A stretch of DNA of 64,000 nucleotides from Candidatus Jettenia sp. (GCA_021650895.1 CP091278.1:3749659-3813658); one strand, 5' to 3'; counted from the first letter of the stretch, positions 8,448 through 20,570 are shown. Program-made: numbers and translations. The notes: generated by a model from the letters alone, not told the origin.

Positions 8448-8909
8448 ATGTCGTTGTTTGAAACATATAGAAAAGGGCAGGGTTTATATAGCAGAATTGC
8501 CGTTGGTATAGCTTTGGGTATGCTTAGTTTGTTTGCTTCTGTTTCTTTGTATAATTTGCTTATCAACTTGCCGAATATTGCAGAAAGTGCTAAAATTCCA
8601 CTCATTGATATTAATTTAACGTGGGGTTTGATTTGTGCATTTGTGCTTTTTGTTTTTCTTGGTTTTTTCATTTGTGTTTTTATTGCTGGGCTTGAGACAG
8701 GAATTAAACCGTTAGATACCGGCAGTAAGAAAACTGTAGAGTTTTTAATTGATACTCAAGGTGAACTCCAGAAGGTCTCGTGGCCTACAAGGTATGAATT
8801 AGTCGGTTCGACCGCTGTTGTTATTGTATCAGTTATTGTCATAGGGATATTTATATTAGGTGTTGATTGGTTTGTGTCGATAGTTATGGAATATATAGGT
8901 GTGCTTTAA
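8448..8909 (+). CDS. secE: Preprotein translocase subunit SecE, extended form
   Basis: Small clamp subunit of the SecYEG channel in the inner membrane. The conserved C-terminal SecE core is present: an amphipathic helix TQGELQKVSWPTRYEL followed by a membrane segment (about residues 122-147). Before it lie two further hydrophobic segments (about residues 18-43 and 52-82), so the protein is 153 residues long rather than the 60-65 of single-span forms. Extra N-terminal spans also occur in enteric SecE (127 aa) and in planctomycetes, as far as I know. It lies before nusG in the standard order. Confidence 0.93.
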   Translation: MSLFETYRKGQGLYSRIAVGIALGMLSLFASVSLYNLLINLPNIAESAKIPLIDINLTWGLICAFVLFVFLGFFICVFIAGLETGIKPLDTGSKKTVEFLIDTQGELQKVSWPTRYELVGSTAVVIVSVIVIGIFILGVDWFVSIVMEYIGVL

Positions 8910-9091
8910 GATGTATGAGATACCAACGATTAATCTACATAATGATGCTAACGATTAAATTAAAGGAAACTCCTCAGAGCTATCAATTCTTTTAGTTCCT
9001 TCCGAGTGGTTGATTTAAATAGGCACAGAAAGATTCTGATGTATTGCAATTTATAAAGGCTTTTAAAAATTTTTTTTATTGGTTTAGTTAG

Positions 9092-9640
9092 ATGCCCAAA
9101 GAATGGTTTGTGTTGCGCGTTCAGAGCAATAAAGAAGATAAGGTTAGAAGCAGCTTGGTTGAGCGGATTAAGATCCGGGGCCTAGAGAATTTAATTTCAA
9201 AAGTACTACTTCCTAGTGAAAAAGTTTCTGAGATTAAAGGTGGTAAGAAAAAGGTAACGGAAAGGAAAATATATCCGGGTTATTTGATGGCTGAGGTTGA
9301 AGTTGATGAGAAGGGACAGATACCGAAAGAGGTTTGGTTTTTAATCAGAGAAACACCTGGTGCTGGCGATTTTATTGGTGGACAAAATAAACCTGTACCG
9401 ATGACTGGTTATGAAGTGGAAAAATTATTGTCGGATGTGGAGCATAAAGAGGAAAAACCACGTGCAAAAATAGAATTTCACGAAGGTGAGAAGGTAAGAG
9501 TTAAAGAAGGCCCGTTTGAAAACTATGATGGGATTGTTGAAGAAGTGTTACCAGCGAGTGGTCGTGTTAAAGTAATGCTTACGGTATTTGGCAGGGCAAC
9601 GCCTGTTGAGTTAGAATATTGGCAAGTAGAAGCAATTTGA
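9092..9640 (+). CDS. nusG: Transcription termination/antitermination factor NusG
   Basis: Binds RNA polymerase and couples it to Rho or to the ribosome through S10. The 182-residue protein has the N-terminal NGN domain (KEWFVLRVQSNKEDKV, then RKIYPGYLMAEVE) and a C-terminal KOW domain with EGEKVRVKEGPFENYDGIV. Length is as in E. coli (181). It is separated from secE by 182 bp in which no certain promoter was found, and it is followed 15 bp later by rplK. Confidence 0.96.
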   Translation: MPKEWFVLRVQSNKEDKVRSSLVERIKIRGLENLISKVLLPSEKVSEIKGGKKKVTERKIYPGYLMAEVEVDEKGQIPKEVWFLIRETPGAGDFIGGQNKPVPMTGYEVEKLLSDVEHKEEKPRAKIEFHEGEKVRVKEGPFENYDGIVEEVLPASGRVKVMLTVFGRATPVELEYWQVEAI

Positions 9641-9655
9641 GAGTAGGAGCGTAAA

Positions 9656-10081
9656 ATGGCGAAAGAGGTCTTAACAAAGATTAAATTACAATGCCCAGGA
9701 GGGCAAGCAACACCCGCGCCGCCGGTAGGGCCTGCATTGGGTCAGCATGGGGTTAACATAGGGCAATTTGTTAAGCAATTTAATGATAAAACGAAAGATT
9801 TGCAAGGCATTGTGACACCTGTAGAGATTACTGTTTTTAAAGATAAAACATTTACTTTTGTTATAAAATCACCTCCTGCATCTGTGCTCTTGAAACAGAT
9901 AGCTGGGGTTGTGAAAGGATCATCAGAGCCAAATAAACAGAAGGTTGGGCAGGTGGCTCGGCAACAGCTAAAAGAGATTGCAAGTAAAAAGTTAGCAGAT
10001 TTGAATGTCGATAATTTAGATGCTGCGGTTAAAATGATAGAAGGAACTGCCCGTAATATGGGAATTAAAGTGGTAGATTAA
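9656..10081 (+). CDS. rplK: 50S ribosomal protein L11
   Basis: Forms the GTPase-associated stalk base with 23S rRNA. The 141-residue protein shows the proline-rich loop [19 protein letters not shown] near the N-terminus, where thiopeptides bind, and the C-terminal RNA-binding segment [10 protein letters not shown]. It starts the rplK-rplA-rplJ-rplL group, 15 bp after nusG, with an AGGAG site. Confidence 0.97.
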   Translation: MAKEVLTKIKLQCPGGQATPAPPVGPALGQHGVNIGQFVKQFNDKTKDLQGIVTPVEITVFKDKTFTFVIKSPPASVLLKQIAGVVKGSSEPNKQKVGQVARQQLKEIASKKLADLNVDNLDAAVKMIEGTARNMGIKVVD

Positions 10082-10134
10082 CTTCTGTAGATATGAAAAG
10101 TATATGTTCGTGGCGTTGAAAGGAAAGTAATCAG

Positions 10135-10815
10135 ATGGCAAAAAGAGGTAAAAGATATGTAGAATCAGCAAAGCTTGTAGATTCTGAAAAAAGGTATGGA
10201 TTAAAAGAGGCTGTTGTGCTGCTTAAGTCCTTTAAGTCCGCAAAATTTGATGAGAGTGTCGAAGTATCGATGAAGCTAGGTATCGATCCAAAACAATCGG
10301 ATCAGCTTATTAGAGGGTCTATTTCATTGCCTAAGGGAATTGGTAAAAGCCTTAAAGTTGTTGTTTTTGCCAGCGGTGAAAAAGCTGAAATAGCGAAAAA
10401 AGCTGGTGCAGATGAGGTTGGTGCTGAAGAGCTTGTGAAAAAAGTAGAAGGTGGATGGACGGATTTTGATGTAGCAGTTGCTACTTCAGATATGATGAGG
10501 CTTGTAGGTAAGTTGGGTAGAGTTCTCGGACCACAAGGTAAGATGCCTTCACCAAAATCAGGTACCGTGACGGACGATGTTGAAACAGCCGTTAGAGAAT
10601 TTAAAGCAGGGAAAATCGAATATAGAACAGATGCTGGTGGCAATGTGCACGCTCTTGTTGGAAGGGTATCGTTTTCGCCTGTAGACTTAGAAGAGAACAT
10701 CAATACATTCGTTAAACATATTACTAATTCACGTCCGGCATCGGCAAAGGGTGTGTTTGTAGAAAATATATCGATATCTTCAACGATGAGTCCCGGAATA
10801 ACGTTACAAATTTAA
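10135..10815 (+). CDS. rplA: 50S ribosomal protein L1
   Basis: L1-stalk protein that helps release deacylated tRNA and, in many bacteria, represses its own rplK-rplA mRNA. The 226-residue product contains the family segment GRVLGPQGKMPSPKSGTV at about residues 126-143. It lies 53 bp after rplK. No clear mimic of the L1 rRNA site was identified upstream by eye. Confidence 0.97.
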   Translation: MAKRGKRYVESAKLVDSEKRYGLKEAVVLLKSFKSAKFDESVEVSMKLGIDPKQSDQLIRGSISLPKGIGKSLKVVVFASGEKAEIAKKAGADEVGAEELVKKVEGGWTDFDVAVATSDMMRLVGKLGRVLGPQGKMPSPKSGTVTDDVETAVREFKAGKIEYRTDAGGNVHALVGRVSFSPVDLEENINTFVKHITNSRPASAKGVFVENISISSTMSPGITLQI

Positions 10816-10849
10816 GTTATACATGATTTGAAGGGAAGTATATAAAGCA

Positions 10850-11377
10850 ATGGCAAATGAATTAAAACAACTTATCGTAAAAGAAATGATCTCTAGGTAT
10901 CGTAATTCGAATAATTACTTGGTGGTTGGTTATCAAGGAATAAAAGCGCTAGAATTCGACCAGCTAAGAAAGGATTTACACAAGAAAAAGATATTCCTGG
11001 AAATAGTTAAAAATTCGCTTATGGCTATTGCATTTAAGGAGATAGGATTTTCAGAGATTAATAGTTTATTAATTGGGCCAACAGCTATAATATCTGGAAA
11101 TGATGACCCGGTTGTTATAGCAAAAGAAACAGTCGAGTGGACAAAGAAAATACCTTCTTTGAATTTACGAGGTGGATTTGTTGATAGAACGGTGCTTTCG
11201 GCAGATCATATAAGTCAATTAGCGAAACTTCCGACAATATCGGTGCTCCATACGCAAATAATCACGAGTATTAATGCTCCAATTGCTGGAGTTGCAAGTG
11301 CTTTTGGTTCTGTTTTACGTAGTTTGGCTATTGTGTTGCAAGCAGTAAAAGACGAAAAAGAAAAAAATAGCAGATAA
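10850..11377 (+). CDS. rplJ: 50S ribosomal protein L10
   Basis: Stalk scaffold that binds 23S rRNA and carries L7/L12 dimers on its C-terminal helix. The 175-residue protein has the YQGIKALEFDQLRKDLHKK region near the N-terminus and a helical, charged C-terminus. The gene lies between rplA and rplL, and L10 is a classical autoregulator of this mRNA, which is likely but not shown here. Confidence 0.95.
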   Translation: MANELKQLIVKEMISRYRNSNNYLVVGYQGIKALEFDQLRKDLHKKKIFLEIVKNSLMAIAFKEIGFSEINSLLIGPTAIISGNDDPVVIAKETVEWTKKIPSLNLRGGFVDRTVLSADHISQLAKLPTISVLHTQIITSINAPIAGVASAFGSVLRSLAIVLQAVKDEKEKNSR

Positions 11378-11413
11378 TTTTTAGAGATTTCCTGAAAAGG
11401 TAGGAGGATTAAA

Positions 11414-11833
11414 ATGGTTGAGGTTAGTGAAGAAAAAACAGTTGAGTCTTCTGGTAAAATTAACCAGGTACTCGATTTGGTGGCAGGGATGACATTGCTT
11501 GAGGCTTCACAGCTTGTAAAGGCTTTTGAGCAGAAATTTGGTGTTTCTGCGGCTGCGGTTGCCGCAATGCCTGCGGGTATGCCAGTGGCTGGAGAGAGTA
11601 AAGCGGCCGCTGCGGAAGAAAAGACAGCTTTTGATATTATTTTGAAAGATGCCGGAGCAAATAAGATTCAGGTAATTAAAGCTGTTCGTGCAGAAACGAA
11701 TTTAGGATTAAAAGAAGCTAAGGATCTTGTCGAAGGCGCTCCTAAGAAAGTTAAAGAGGGAGTTACGAAAGAAGAAGCTGATAAGATTAAAAAATCGCTT
11801 GAAGCTGCTGGTGCAGTGGTAGAAGTAAAATAA
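11414..11833 (+). CDS. rplL: 50S ribosomal protein L7/L12
   Basis: Multi-copy stalk protein that recruits translation GTPases. The 139-residue protein has the N-terminal dimerisation helix pair, an Ala/Gly-rich hinge (about residues 45-70) and the conserved C-terminal domain starting [13 protein letters not shown] and ending GAVVEVK. The N-terminus is longer than in E. coli (121 aa). A good AGGAGG site precedes the ATG. rpoB follows 33 bp later. Confidence 0.97.
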   Translation: MVEVSEEKTVESSGKINQVLDLVAGMTLLEASQLVKAFEQKFGVSAAAVAAMPAGMPVAGESKAAAAEEKTAFDIILKDAGANKIQVIKAVRAETNLGLKEAKDLVEGAPKKVKEGVTKEEADKIKKSLEAAGAVVEVK

Positions 11834-11866
11834 TAAATTTTTTAACGTAAGAACATTAGGAAACCT

Positions 11867-14800
11867 ATGGAAATTCGTAATTATGGTAAGGTTGAGGATG
11901 TTGTAGAGGTCCGAAATCTTGTACAAATCCAAACGAAAGCATATCGTGATTTTTTACAAGCAGATATATCTGCTTCTAAAAGAAAAAATTACGGGATTGA
12001 AGCGATCTTGAGGGAAATATTCCCTATAAGTAATTATGATGGTACGATGTCGCTAGATTATATTAAATATGAACTTGGTAAACCACGATATACTCAGGAT
12101 GAATGCAGACAATTACGCTTGACTTATGGTCGCCCGTTCCGTGTTTGGTTAAGACTTAATAAAGCTGAACCAATAGAGGAAGAAGTCTATTTGGGTGAGA
12201 TACCGGTGATGATTGGCGGTGGTGAATTTATTATTAATGGCACAGAAAGAGTGATCGTGACTCAGTTACATCGCTCACCCGGTATAGATTTCATTGAAGA
12301 ATTTCATGCTGAAAAGAGATTGCATTCATGCCGGATAATTCCAGAGAGAGGGAGCTGGATTGAATTAGAAGTAGGGAAGAAGGATATTCTTACGGTGCGG
12401 ATAGATCAGAGCGGAAAGCTGCCGGCTACGTGTTTTCTTAGAGCACTTTCAGAAGAATATACAAATGATGAAGATATTATTCGGTTGTTCTATGATACGG
12501 AAGTAATCAAAATCGGTGATTATGCTTCGATTACCAAATTAAGAGGCAGGTATACTGTTGACAAGATCATTAATCCTGAAACAGGAGAAATTGTACTAGA
12601 GGCAGGCCGCCAGATCTCAGATACAACGGTAAAAGCAATCGCTGATTTTGAGATTAAGAAGATAGAAGTGATTAAAAAAGCGGATGATCTTCTGGTGTTG
12701 AATTCATTAGATTCCGATTTTACGAAATCTCATGAAGATGCGTTGTTAAAAATTTATGCTAGATTTCGTCCTGGAAATCCCCAACAAGTAGAAAAGGCTA
12801 AGCAGTTATTTTATGATAAATTTTTTGATGTAAAGAGATATAGATTGGGGTCTGTCGGCAGATTTAGGTTAAATAGAAAATTAGGACACAATATTAATGA
12901 AGCCGAGATGACGTTGCAAAAGGAAGATTATGTTGAAGCCATACGGTATATAATGAAATTACGTAAAGGTCAACCTGGTGTATCTGTAGATGACATTGAT
13001 AATTTAGGAAACCGAAGACTTCGAACGATTGACGAGTTAGCTGGAGAAGAGCTTCGTAAAGGTTTTCTTAAATTGAGAAGGACAGTCCAGGAGAGGTTAA
13101 GTGTAAAGGATTCTGATCAGTTAACCCCACGTTCTTTGGTAAACTCCAAAACTATTTTTTCTGCGATTGATTATTTTTTTAGCAGAAGTGAATTATCTCA
13201 AGTGCTGGATCAGACAAATCCTTTAGCACAATTAACCCATGAGAGAAGATTAAGTGCCTTAGGTCCTGGTGGATTAAATAGAAAAAGGGCGGGATTTGAA
13301 GTGAGGGACGTTCATGTATCTCATTATGGCAGGGTTTGTCCAATAGAAACTCCTGAAGGCACGAATATTGGTCTAATTGCATCTTTAAGTATTTATGCAA
13401 CAACTGACGAATATGGTTTTTTAATTACACCATATCGGATAATTGATAAAGGAAAAATTACCGAGAAGTTAACGTATCTTCGTGCGGATGAAGAAGAAAA
13501 TAAATTGATAGCTCCGGCAGATGTGTTAATGAAAGATAAGGTGGAAAGTGTATTATGCAGGTATAATGGTGATTTTCATCAGGTGAATTTTAAAGATGTT
13601 AATTATATGGATGTATCTCCAAAGCAATTAGTCGGAGTATCAGCCAGTTTAATACCATTTCTTGAACATAGCGATGCTAATAGGGCACTGATGGGCTCTA
13701 ATATGCAGAGACAGGCAGTTCCTCTTTTGAGAACTGAACCACCTATTGTATCTACAGGTATGGAAAAGGTTGTAGCTCAAAACTCAAGTATGACTATTCA
13801 GGCAGAAAATGCGGGAACCGTTACAAAAGTAACAGCGAGCGAAATTATTATTGATGATAGAGATGTCTATAAGCTGAGAAAGTTTGTTGGCTTGAACGAA
13901 GGTACTTGCTTAAATCAAAAGCCGATAGTTGCCGAAGGTCAAAAGGTAAAAAAGGGGGAGGTTATTACGGATGGAGCTGCAACGTGCAACGGAGAGCTAA
14001 GCCTTGGGAGAAATGTGTTGGTTGCCTTTATGACTTGGGATGGATATAATTTTGAGGATGCGATAGTTATTAGTGAAGCTTTACTTAAAGACGATCGTTT
14101 TACTTCCATTCATAGAGAAGAATTTGAAGTAGAAATAAGAGAGACGAAGTTAGGAAGAGAAGAGTTTACTCGTGATATACCTAATGTCTCAGAAAAAGCA
14201 CTGAGGAATCTTGATGAAAACGGTGTGATACGGGTAGGGACAAAGGTAAAACCAGGAGATATCCTGGTTGGTAAGGTTGCCCCTAAGAGCCGGAGTGAAT
14301 TATCGCCTGAAGAAAAATTATTACATGCTATCTTTGGTCGTGCAGGAGAAGATGTAAAAAATGAATCACTCGAAGTACCCTCTGGCATGGAGGGCATTGT
14401 TATAAACACTCAGATATTTTCTAGAAAATCTTATCTTTCTGATGATAAGAGACAAAAAATTTTACAAGAAATAAATGATATAGAAGCAAAATACGATGAG
14501 AATATTGTGAAAGAATTCGGCAAGATGTTGAAGGCAATAGATGTTGAGGTTAACGAGCCATTGGTAGATATTCAGACTGGACAGATATATACAATTGAGC
14601 GTGGTCTTCCTGCGAAATCTGTTCTCTTGTTAGAGGAACGTTTTGATATCGAGAATATTGAGTTTAGCAATAAAAAGAAAAAAGAAAAAGCTATTGAAAT
14701 TAGCAAAGAATTTCTTGAGAAAATAGAATATTTAAAAGATGAAAAAGATAGAAAGATTAATCATTTAAAACGCGGGGATGAACTACCTACGGGAGTTTTA

Positions 14801-15550
14801 GAATTGGCTAAGATTTCAATTGCAACAAAGAGAAAACTATCAGTAGGTGATAAAATGGCCGGCAGGCATGGTAATAAAGGCGTTATATCTAAAATTCTTC
14901 CTGAAGAGGATATGCCATTTTTACCTGATGGAACTCGGGTTGAAATGCTGTTGAATCCGTTGGGCGTACCATCAAGAATGAATGTAGGGCAAATTCTGGA
15001 AACTCATCTTGGATGGGCTGCAAACAAATTAGGATTCCGTTCGATAACACCGATTTTCGAGGGTGCGTCTGAAGAAGAAATAAGAGCAACTCTTAAAGAA
15101 GCTGGCTTACCAGAAGATGGGAAAACTGTTCTTTATGATGGTAGGACGGGGGAAGCTTTTGAACAAAAGGTAACGGCAGGTTATATGTATATGTTAAAGC
15201 TTCATCACTTGGTAGACGAGAAAGTACATGCACGGGCAACAGGTCCGTATTCTTTAATTACCCAACAACCATTAGGTGGAAAGGCGCGGTTTGGTGGACA
15301 GAGATTTGGTGAAATGGAAGTTTGGGCCCTTGAAGCATATGGCGCAGCTCATAACTTGCAGGAATTGCTTACAGTAAAAAGTGATGACGTAGAGGGAAGG
15401 ACAAAAATCTACGAATCGATGGTAAAAGGTGAAAATACATTAGAAGCTGGTACTCCTGCATCCTTTGAGGTGCTAGCGAATGAAATTGCCGGACTTGGGT
15501 TAAGTTTAAAATTAGAAAAGAAAAAAATGGAAGTTTTAAAAGAGTCGTAA
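11867..15550 (+). CDS. rpoB: RNA polymerase beta subunit
   Basis: Catalytic subunit of RNA polymerase, 1227 residues. The rifampicin region is readable as [20 protein letters not shown] followed by LSALGPGGL, with V and L at the positions of E. coli F514 and M515. Downstream motifs include [29 protein letters not shown], the active-site [17 protein letters not shown] and the C-terminal [18 protein letters not shown]. No large lineage insertion is evident. It lies 12 bp before rpoC in the usual rplL-rpoB-rpoC order. Confidence 0.98.
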   Translation: MEIRNYGKVEDVVEVRNLVQIQTKAYRDFLQADISASKRKNYGIEAILREIFPISNYDGTMSLDYIKYELGKPRYTQDECRQLRLTYGRPFRVWLRLNKAEPIEEEVYLGEIPVMIGGGEFIINGTERVIVTQLHRSPGIDFIEEFHAEKRLHSCRIIPERGSWIELEVGKKDILTVRIDQSGKLPATCFLRALSEEYTNDEDIIRLFYDTEVIKIGDYASITKLRGRYTVDKIINPETGEIVLEAGRQISDTTVKAIADFEIKKIEVIKKADDLLVLNSLDSDFTKSHEDALLKIYARFRPGNPQQVEKAKQLFYDKFFDVKRYRLGSVGRFRLNRKLGHNINEAEMTLQKEDYVEAIRYIMKLRKGQPGVSVDDIDNLGNRRLRTIDELAGEELRKGFLKLRRTVQERLSVKDSDQLTPRSLVNSKTIFSAIDYFFSRSELSQVLDQTNPLAQLTHERRLSALGPGGLNRKRAGFEVRDVHVSHYGRVCPIETPEGTNIGLIASLSIYATTDEYGFLITPYRIIDKGKITEKLTYLRADEEENKLIAPADVLMKDKVESVLCRYNGDFHQVNFKDVNYMDVSPKQLVGVSASLIPFLEHSDANRALMGSNMQRQAVPLLRTEPPIVSTGMEKVVAQNSSMTIQAENAGTVTKVTASEIIIDDRDVYKLRKFVGLNEGTCLNQKPIVAEGQKVKKGEVITDGAATCNGELSLGRNVLVAFMTWDGYNFEDAIVISEALLKDDRFTSIHREEFEVEIRETKLGREEFTRDIPNVSEKALRNLDENGVIRVGTKVKPGDILVGKVAPKSRSELSPEEKLLHAIFGRAGEDVKNESLEVPSGMEGIVINTQIFSRKSYLSDDKRQKILQEINDIEAKYDENIVKEFGKMLKAIDVEVNEPLVDIQTGQIYTIERGLPAKSVLLLEERFDIENIEFSNKKKKEKAIEISKEFLEKIEYLKDEKDRKINHLKRGDELPTGVLELAKISIATKRKLSVGDKMAGRHGNKGVISKILPEEDMPFLPDGTRVEMLLNPLGVPSRMNVGQILETHLGWAANKLGFRSITPIFEGASEEEIRATLKEAGLPEDGKTVLYDGRTGEAFEQKVTAGYMYMLKLHHLVDEKVHARATGPYSLITQQPLGGKARFGGQRFGEMEVWALEAYGAAHNLQELLTVKSDDVEGRTKIYESMVKGENTLEAGTPASFEVLANEIAGLGLSLKLEKKKMEVLKES

Positions 15551-15562
15551 AGGGGTTTATAA

Positions 15563-18500
15563 ATGACAGATATAGTGTACGATAAAATTAATGAATATAG
15601 TTCCGTAAAAATATCACTTGCATCAGCAGATGATATACGAAGTTGGTCTTACGGTGAAGTAAAAAAGCCGGAAACAATTAATTATCGTACTTACAGAGCT
15701 GAAAAAGATGGATTATTTTGCGAGCGTATATTTGGTCCTGAGCGTAATTGGGAATGCTTTTGCGGGAAATATAAAGGGATAAAACATAAAGGAATCATTT
15801 GTGACCGATGTGGTGTGAAGATCACTCATTCGCGAGTAAGAAGGAAGCGTATGGGACATATTAATTTGGCAGCACCAATCGTTCATATATGGTTCTTTAA
15901 AGCAATGCCATCACGATTAGGGACCCTCTTGGGAATGAAGACTACATCTTTAGAAAGAATTATTTATTTCCAAGATTATGTGGTAATTGACCCAGGAAGT
16001 ACACCACTTAAAGAATACCAGATGCTCAGTGAAGAAGAATATAAAGTAAATAAAGAGAAGTATGGGGAACAATCCTTTAAGGCAGGAATGGGGGCTGAGT
16101 CGATACGGACACTATTGCAAAATCTTGATTTGGTAACATTATCAAGTCAATTACGTGAGGAGCTTAACCAAACAAAATCTAAGCAACGTGCCAAAGAAAT
16201 AATTAAGAGACTAGAAATAGTAGAGGCATTTAGAGACTCTGGAAATCGACCGGAATGGATGGTACTAAGCGTTATACCTGTTATTCCACCCGATCTAAGA
16301 CCGCTCGTTTTATTGGAAAGTGGAAATTTTGCTACCTCCGATCTTAATGATCTTTACAGAAGGATTATTAATAGAAACAACCGTTTAAAAAAGTTAATTG
16401 ATTTAAATGCACCCGAAGTAATCATAAGAAACGAAAAAAGGATGCTGCAGCAAGCTGTTGATGCTTTATTTGACAATACCAGAGGCAAGCGTCCTGTGCT
16501 TGGTAGCAATAATAGGCCTTTAAAATCATTGACCGATATGATAAAGGGCAAACAAGGGCGCTTTAGAGAAAACTTACTTGGAAAAAGGGTTGACTATTCT
16601 GCACGTTCCGTGATTGTGGTAGGACCTGAACTAAAATTGCATCAATGTGGACTTCCAAAGAAGATAGCTTTGGAATTGTTTCAACCATTCATTATACGAA
16701 GATTAAAAGAACTAGGTCTTGCAGATACGATTAAAAGTGCTAAGAAGATGTTGGGCAGAAAAGATAAAGAAGTATGGGATATCTTAGAAGAAGTAGTTAA
16801 AAGGCATCCTGTATTGCTCAATAGAGCGCCAACACTGCATAGGATGGGTATTCAAGCTTTTGAACCTATCTTAGTAGAAGGGAATGCTATTAAACTGCAT
16901 CCTCTAGTTTGTCGTGGATTTAACGCTGATTTTGATGGTGATCAGATGGCAGTTCATATACCGCTTTCGATAGAAGCACAGTCTGAGGCAGTTACCTTAA
17001 TGTTATCTACGAATAATATTTTCTCGCCAGCTTCCGGTGATCCTATTATAACCCCGAGCCAGGATATCGTTTTGGGCTGTTATTATCTTACCGTAAATTT
17101 ACAGGATGAGCATGATGCAAAGTATCCAAAGTTTATTGGATTTGAAGAAGTTCTTTATGCTCTGGCTGTTAAGAAGGTACATTTACATACAAAGATTGAG
17201 ATAAGATTACATCATGAAAAAATCATTAAGGATAGGTTGGGTACTGAAGAGCCAAAAAATGGTTTGTGTAAAACTACGGTTGGGCGTGTTGTTTTCAATA
17301 AAATATTGCCACATGGGATGCCATTTTACAATTATACCTTAGACCAGAAAGGTATTAGCAGAATAATACAGGATTGCTATAAAATTTTGGGTAGAGAAAA
17401 GACGATTGGTCTATTGGATGATATAAAAGAGATAGGTTTTAAGGAATGTACAAAGGCAGGGTTGTCATTTGCAATAACTGATGTAAAAATGCCTATTAAA
17501 AAGCAGGATATCTTAGATAAAACGCAAGAGGAAATAGAGAAAATACAAAAACTATATAGGAAGGGTATAATTACAGAGGGTGAGAGGTATAACCAAATTA
17601 TCGATACATGGACTTATGCCGGTGAGAGAGTTGCCGAGGAGATGTTGAACGAACTTAAAAATGACACGAGAAACGGAAGTCCCTATTTGAACCCTGTGTA
17701 TTTAATGTCTGCGTCCGGAGCAAGAGGTAGTTCCCAGCAGTTAAGACAGCTTGCCGGTATGCGTGGTTTGATGGCGAAACCTTCAGGTAGAATTATAGAA
17801 ACACCTATAAAGGCCAATTTTAGGGAAGGATTAGGGGTATTGGAGTATTTCAGTTCTACCCATGGAGCTAGAAAAGGGTTGGCTGATACAGCACTAAAAA
17901 CAGCAGATTCTGGTTATTTAACTCGAAAGCTAGCTGATGTTGCTCAGAATGTAGTTATAACTGCTCAAGATTGTGGTACTACAAATGGTATTACCAAGAG
18001 TGTAGTCTACCGCGGTGAGAAAGTCGAGGTGCCTTTAAGTAAGGTAATTGTCGGCCGTGTAGCTAGGAATAATATTGTAGACTTGGTCAAAGATGAGGTG
18101 ATTATCAGAGAAAACGAGTTAATTACTGAAGAAAAAGCTAAAAGAATAGAATCAATGGGGTATGAGAAAATCAAAGTTAGATCACCTCTAACTTGTGAAA
18201 TGTCTTTAGGACTCTGTGCCAAATGTTATGGGATGGATTTGTCAAGAGGGCAATTTGTAGAAGAGGGAATGGCCGTAGGAATTATTGCAGCTCAGTCAAT
18301 TGGTGAACCAGGTACACAGCTTACTATGAAGACATTCCATATCGGAGGTACTGCTACACGTTCAGTAGAAGAATCTGAGGTAAGAGCGAAACGCGCTGGT
18401 GTTGTAAAATACAGTAATTTGAATGTAGTAAAAAATCCACAAGGGAAGAACGTTGCTATCAATACAAATGGAGAAATATTGCTTATAGATTCAAAGGGAA

Positions 18501-19672
18501 GGCAGATTGATAAGCATACCGTTGTATTAGGAGCAGAAGTATTGGTGAAGGAAAATGAAAGCGTTGTTGCGCATCAGGTACTAACGAGATGGGACCCCCA
18601 TATGATTCCGATATTAACAGAAATGTCTGGCAAAATACGTTTTGAAGATATCGTGATTGGCAAAACTATGAGACAAGAGTCTGATGTATCGACTGGCGTT
18701 AAGCGTAAAGTAATTATGGAACATAAGGGAGATTTGCATCCCCAAATTATCATAGAAGATGAAACAGGCAAAATATTAGGTCTATACCCGATTCCAGAAA
18801 AAGCGCATATTGAGGTTGAAGAAGGTGAATTTGTTACTGCTGGAACGTTGCTTGCAAAAACGCCAAGAGAGATTTCCAGGACGGAAGATATTACGGGTGG
18901 TTTACCTCGGGTTGCTGAAATTTTTGAAGCAAGAAAACCAAAAGATCCGGCAGTGATGAGTGAAATCGATGGTATTGTAGAGGTAGGTGAAAAACGCCGT
19001 GGAAAACGTACTATCATGGTTAGAAGTGAAGCTGCTATGGAAATAGAGCACCTCGTACCGAGAGGAAAACATTTGAAGGTGCATAGAGGGGATCGTATTA
19101 AGGCTGGTAGTCCTTTAGTGGAAGGACCTCTCATCTTACAGGACATCTTAAGAATAAGTGGCGAAGAAGAGCTGCAGACTTATATGCTAAAGGAAGTTCA
19201 AAACGTTTATCGCTCTCAAAACGTACCGATTGATGATAAGCACATTGAAATTATTATTAGTCAGATGCTGAGAAAAGTGAAAGTGGATGATGTAGGTGAT
19301 ACGATTTTCTTACCTGGACAGATTGTCGATAGGTTTAAATTTAAAAATGAGAATAAGAAAATAATCGAAAAGGGTGGAAAGCCTGCAACCGCAAAATCTT
19401 TGCTGATGGGTATAACAAAAGCCTCTTTGCAATCGGACAGTTTTATATCGGCTGCCTCTTTCCAGGAAACAACAAAGGTTTTGACACGAGCGGCACTAGA
19501 GGGTAAAACGGATGGGTTAGTTGGACTGAAAGAAAATGTTATTCTTGGGCATCTTGTGCCAGCCGGCACAGGATATAAGACCTATTTGTCGCTTTCTGCA
19601 ATACCAACGGAAACTGCTATTTCAAAAGAATTTGAAAGATCTAAAGATAAAGAATTAGTAATGTTAAGCTAA
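15563..19672 (+). CDS. rpoC: RNA polymerase beta-prime subunit
   Basis: Catalytic subunit, 1369 residues. The N-terminal zinc site is seen as [19 protein letters not shown]. The magnesium-binding [12 protein letters not shown] motif lies at about residues 452-463, the bridge-helix and trigger-loop regions follow, and the second zinc site ends [11 protein letters not shown]. The C-terminus includes the [19 protein letters not shown] segment. It is followed by rpsL after an AAGGAG site, linking the rif and str clusters in one run. Confidence 0.98.
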   Translation: MTDIVYDKINEYSSVKISLASADDIRSWSYGEVKKPETINYRTYRAEKDGLFCERIFGPERNWECFCGKYKGIKHKGIICDRCGVKITHSRVRRKRMGHINLAAPIVHIWFFKAMPSRLGTLLGMKTTSLERIIYFQDYVVIDPGSTPLKEYQMLSEEEYKVNKEKYGEQSFKAGMGAESIRTLLQNLDLVTLSSQLREELNQTKSKQRAKEIIKRLEIVEAFRDSGNRPEWMVLSVIPVIPPDLRPLVLLESGNFATSDLNDLYRRIINRNNRLKKLIDLNAPEVIIRNEKRMLQQAVDALFDNTRGKRPVLGSNNRPLKSLTDMIKGKQGRFRENLLGKRVDYSARSVIVVGPELKLHQCGLPKKIALELFQPFIIRRLKELGLADTIKSAKKMLGRKDKEVWDILEEVVKRHPVLLNRAPTLHRMGIQAFEPILVEGNAIKLHPLVCRGFNADFDGDQMAVHIPLSIEAQSEAVTLMLSTNNIFSPASGDPIITPSQDIVLGCYYLTVNLQDEHDAKYPKFIGFEEVLYALAVKKVHLHTKIEIRLHHEKIIKDRLGTEEPKNGLCKTTVGRVVFNKILPHGMPFYNYTLDQKGISRIIQDCYKILGREKTIGLLDDIKEIGFKECTKAGLSFAITDVKMPIKKQDILDKTQEEIEKIQKLYRKGIITEGERYNQIIDTWTYAGERVAEEMLNELKNDTRNGSPYLNPVYLMSASGARGSSQQLRQLAGMRGLMAKPSGRIIETPIKANFREGLGVLEYFSSTHGARKGLADTALKTADSGYLTRKLADVAQNVVITAQDCGTTNGITKSVVYRGEKVEVPLSKVIVGRVARNNIVDLVKDEVIIRENELITEEKAKRIESMGYEKIKVRSPLTCEMSLGLCAKCYGMDLSRGQFVEEGMAVGIIAAQSIGEPGTQLTMKTFHIGGTATRSVEESEVRAKRAGVVKYSNLNVVKNPQGKNVAINTNGEILLIDSKGRQIDKHTVVLGAEVLVKENESVVAHQVLTRWDPHMIPILTEMSGKIRFEDIVIGKTMRQESDVSTGVKRKVIMEHKGDLHPQIIIEDETGKILGLYPIPEKAHIEVEEGEFVTAGTLLAKTPREISRTEDITGGLPRVAEIFEARKPKDPAVMSEIDGIVEVGEKRRGKRTIMVRSEAAMEIEHLVPRGKHLKVHRGDRIKAGSPLVEGPLILQDILRISGEEELQTYMLKEVQNVYRSQNVPIDDKHIEIIISQMLRKVKVDDVGDTIFLPGQIVDRFKFKNENKKIIEKGGKPATAKSLLMGITKASLQSDSFISAASFQETTKVLTRAALEGKTDGLVGLKENVILGHLVPAGTGYKTYLSLSAIPTETAISKEFERSKDKELVMLS

Positions 19673-19690
19673 TAAGGAGTGGAAAAATAT

Positions 19691-20062
19691 ATGCCGACAA
19701 TAAATCAGTTAATTCGAAGAGGCAGAAAGATGGTTAAAAACAAAAGCAAGAGTCCTGATCTTGATAAATGTGCGCAAAAAAAGGGAGTTTGTCTTCAGGT
19801 TATGACAAGAACGCCAAAAAAGCCTAATTCTGCCTTAAGGAAAGTAGCTAGAGTAAGGTTATCTAATGGGAGAGAAATAACTGCTTATATTCCAGGAGAA
19901 GGTCATAATTTACAGGAGCATTCTATTGTTTTGGTGAGAGGGGGTCGTGTGAGAGATCTTCCTGGTATTAAATATCATATTGTTCGCGGGACGTTAGATT
20001 GTGCAGGTGTAGATGGTAGAAGACGTTCTCGCTCTAAATATGGGACAAAGGTTCCCAAATAG
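19691..20062 (+). CDS. rpsL: 30S ribosomal protein S12
   Basis: Decoding-centre protein of 123 residues. It contains the conserved [11 protein letters not shown] loop with Lys43 kept, and GGRVRDLPG, in which residue 88 is Arg (codon 19952-19954) where E. coli has Lys88. That change alone gives streptomycin resistance in several bacteria. The ATG at 19691 follows AAGGAG by about 11 bp; an in-frame GTG at 19679 adds only four atypical residues. First gene of the str group, 18 bp after rpoC. Confidence 0.97.
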   Translation: MPTINQLIRRGRKMVKNKSKSPDLDKCAQKKGVCLQVMTRTPKKPNSALRKVARVRLSNGREITAYIPGEGHNLQEHSIVLVRGGRVRDLPGIKYHIVRGTLDCAGVDGRRRSRSKYGTKVPK

Positions 20063-20087
20063 GTTTCGTTGAAGGAGAAGGTAGTTT

Positions 20088-20570
20088 ATGGCGCTTGCAT
20101 ATAGGAGCACGGCAATATTTTTACAACCAGATATAAAATATAAAAGTAAGTTAGTCTCAAAAATTATAAATTGCCTTATGAGAAAAGGCAAAAAAAGTGT
20201 AGCAGAGAAGGTGTTTTATGATGCAATGGAAGCTATAGGAAAAAAGATGCCAGATATTGAATCTTTGGAAGTGTTTGAGGTTGCAGTGAATAATGTAAAA
20301 CCTTTGGTAGAAATTAAATCGAAACGTGTAGGCGGTGCAACATATCAGGTGCCAGTGGAGGTGCCAAAACAAAGGCAGCAATCGTTAGCATTTCGTTGGA
20401 TAATAGATGCCGCGAAAGGTAAAAAAGGACGCCCTATGTATCAACGGTTAGCTGATGAGTTGATAGATGCATATAAAAAGCAGGGTGCAGCTATAACGCA
20501 AAGAGAAAATACCCATAAGATGGCTGAGGCTAACAAGGCATTTGCACATTTTGCATGGTCGAAATTTTAA
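20088..20570 (+). CDS. rpsG: 30S ribosomal protein S7
   Basis: Primary binder of the 3' major domain of 16S rRNA, 160 residues. Recognised by KLVSKIINCLMRKGKKSVAE near the N-terminus and GGATYQVPVEVPKQRQQSLA in the middle, followed by RWIIDAAKGK. It lies 25 bp after rpsL and 39 bp before fusA. Confidence 0.97.
   Translation: MALAYRSTAIFLQPDIKYKSKLVSKIINCLMRKGKKSVAEKVFYDAMEAIGKKMPDIESLEVFEVAVNNVKPLVEIKSKRVGGATYQVPVEVPKQRQQSLAFRWIIDAAKGKKGRPMYQRLADELIDAYKKQGAAITQRENTHKMAEANKAFAHFAWSKF

Noticed and set aside
18574-19146. 190-codon frame antisense to rpoC
   Set aside because: Lies within conserved rpoC coding sequence and shows no domain or ribosome-binding site.
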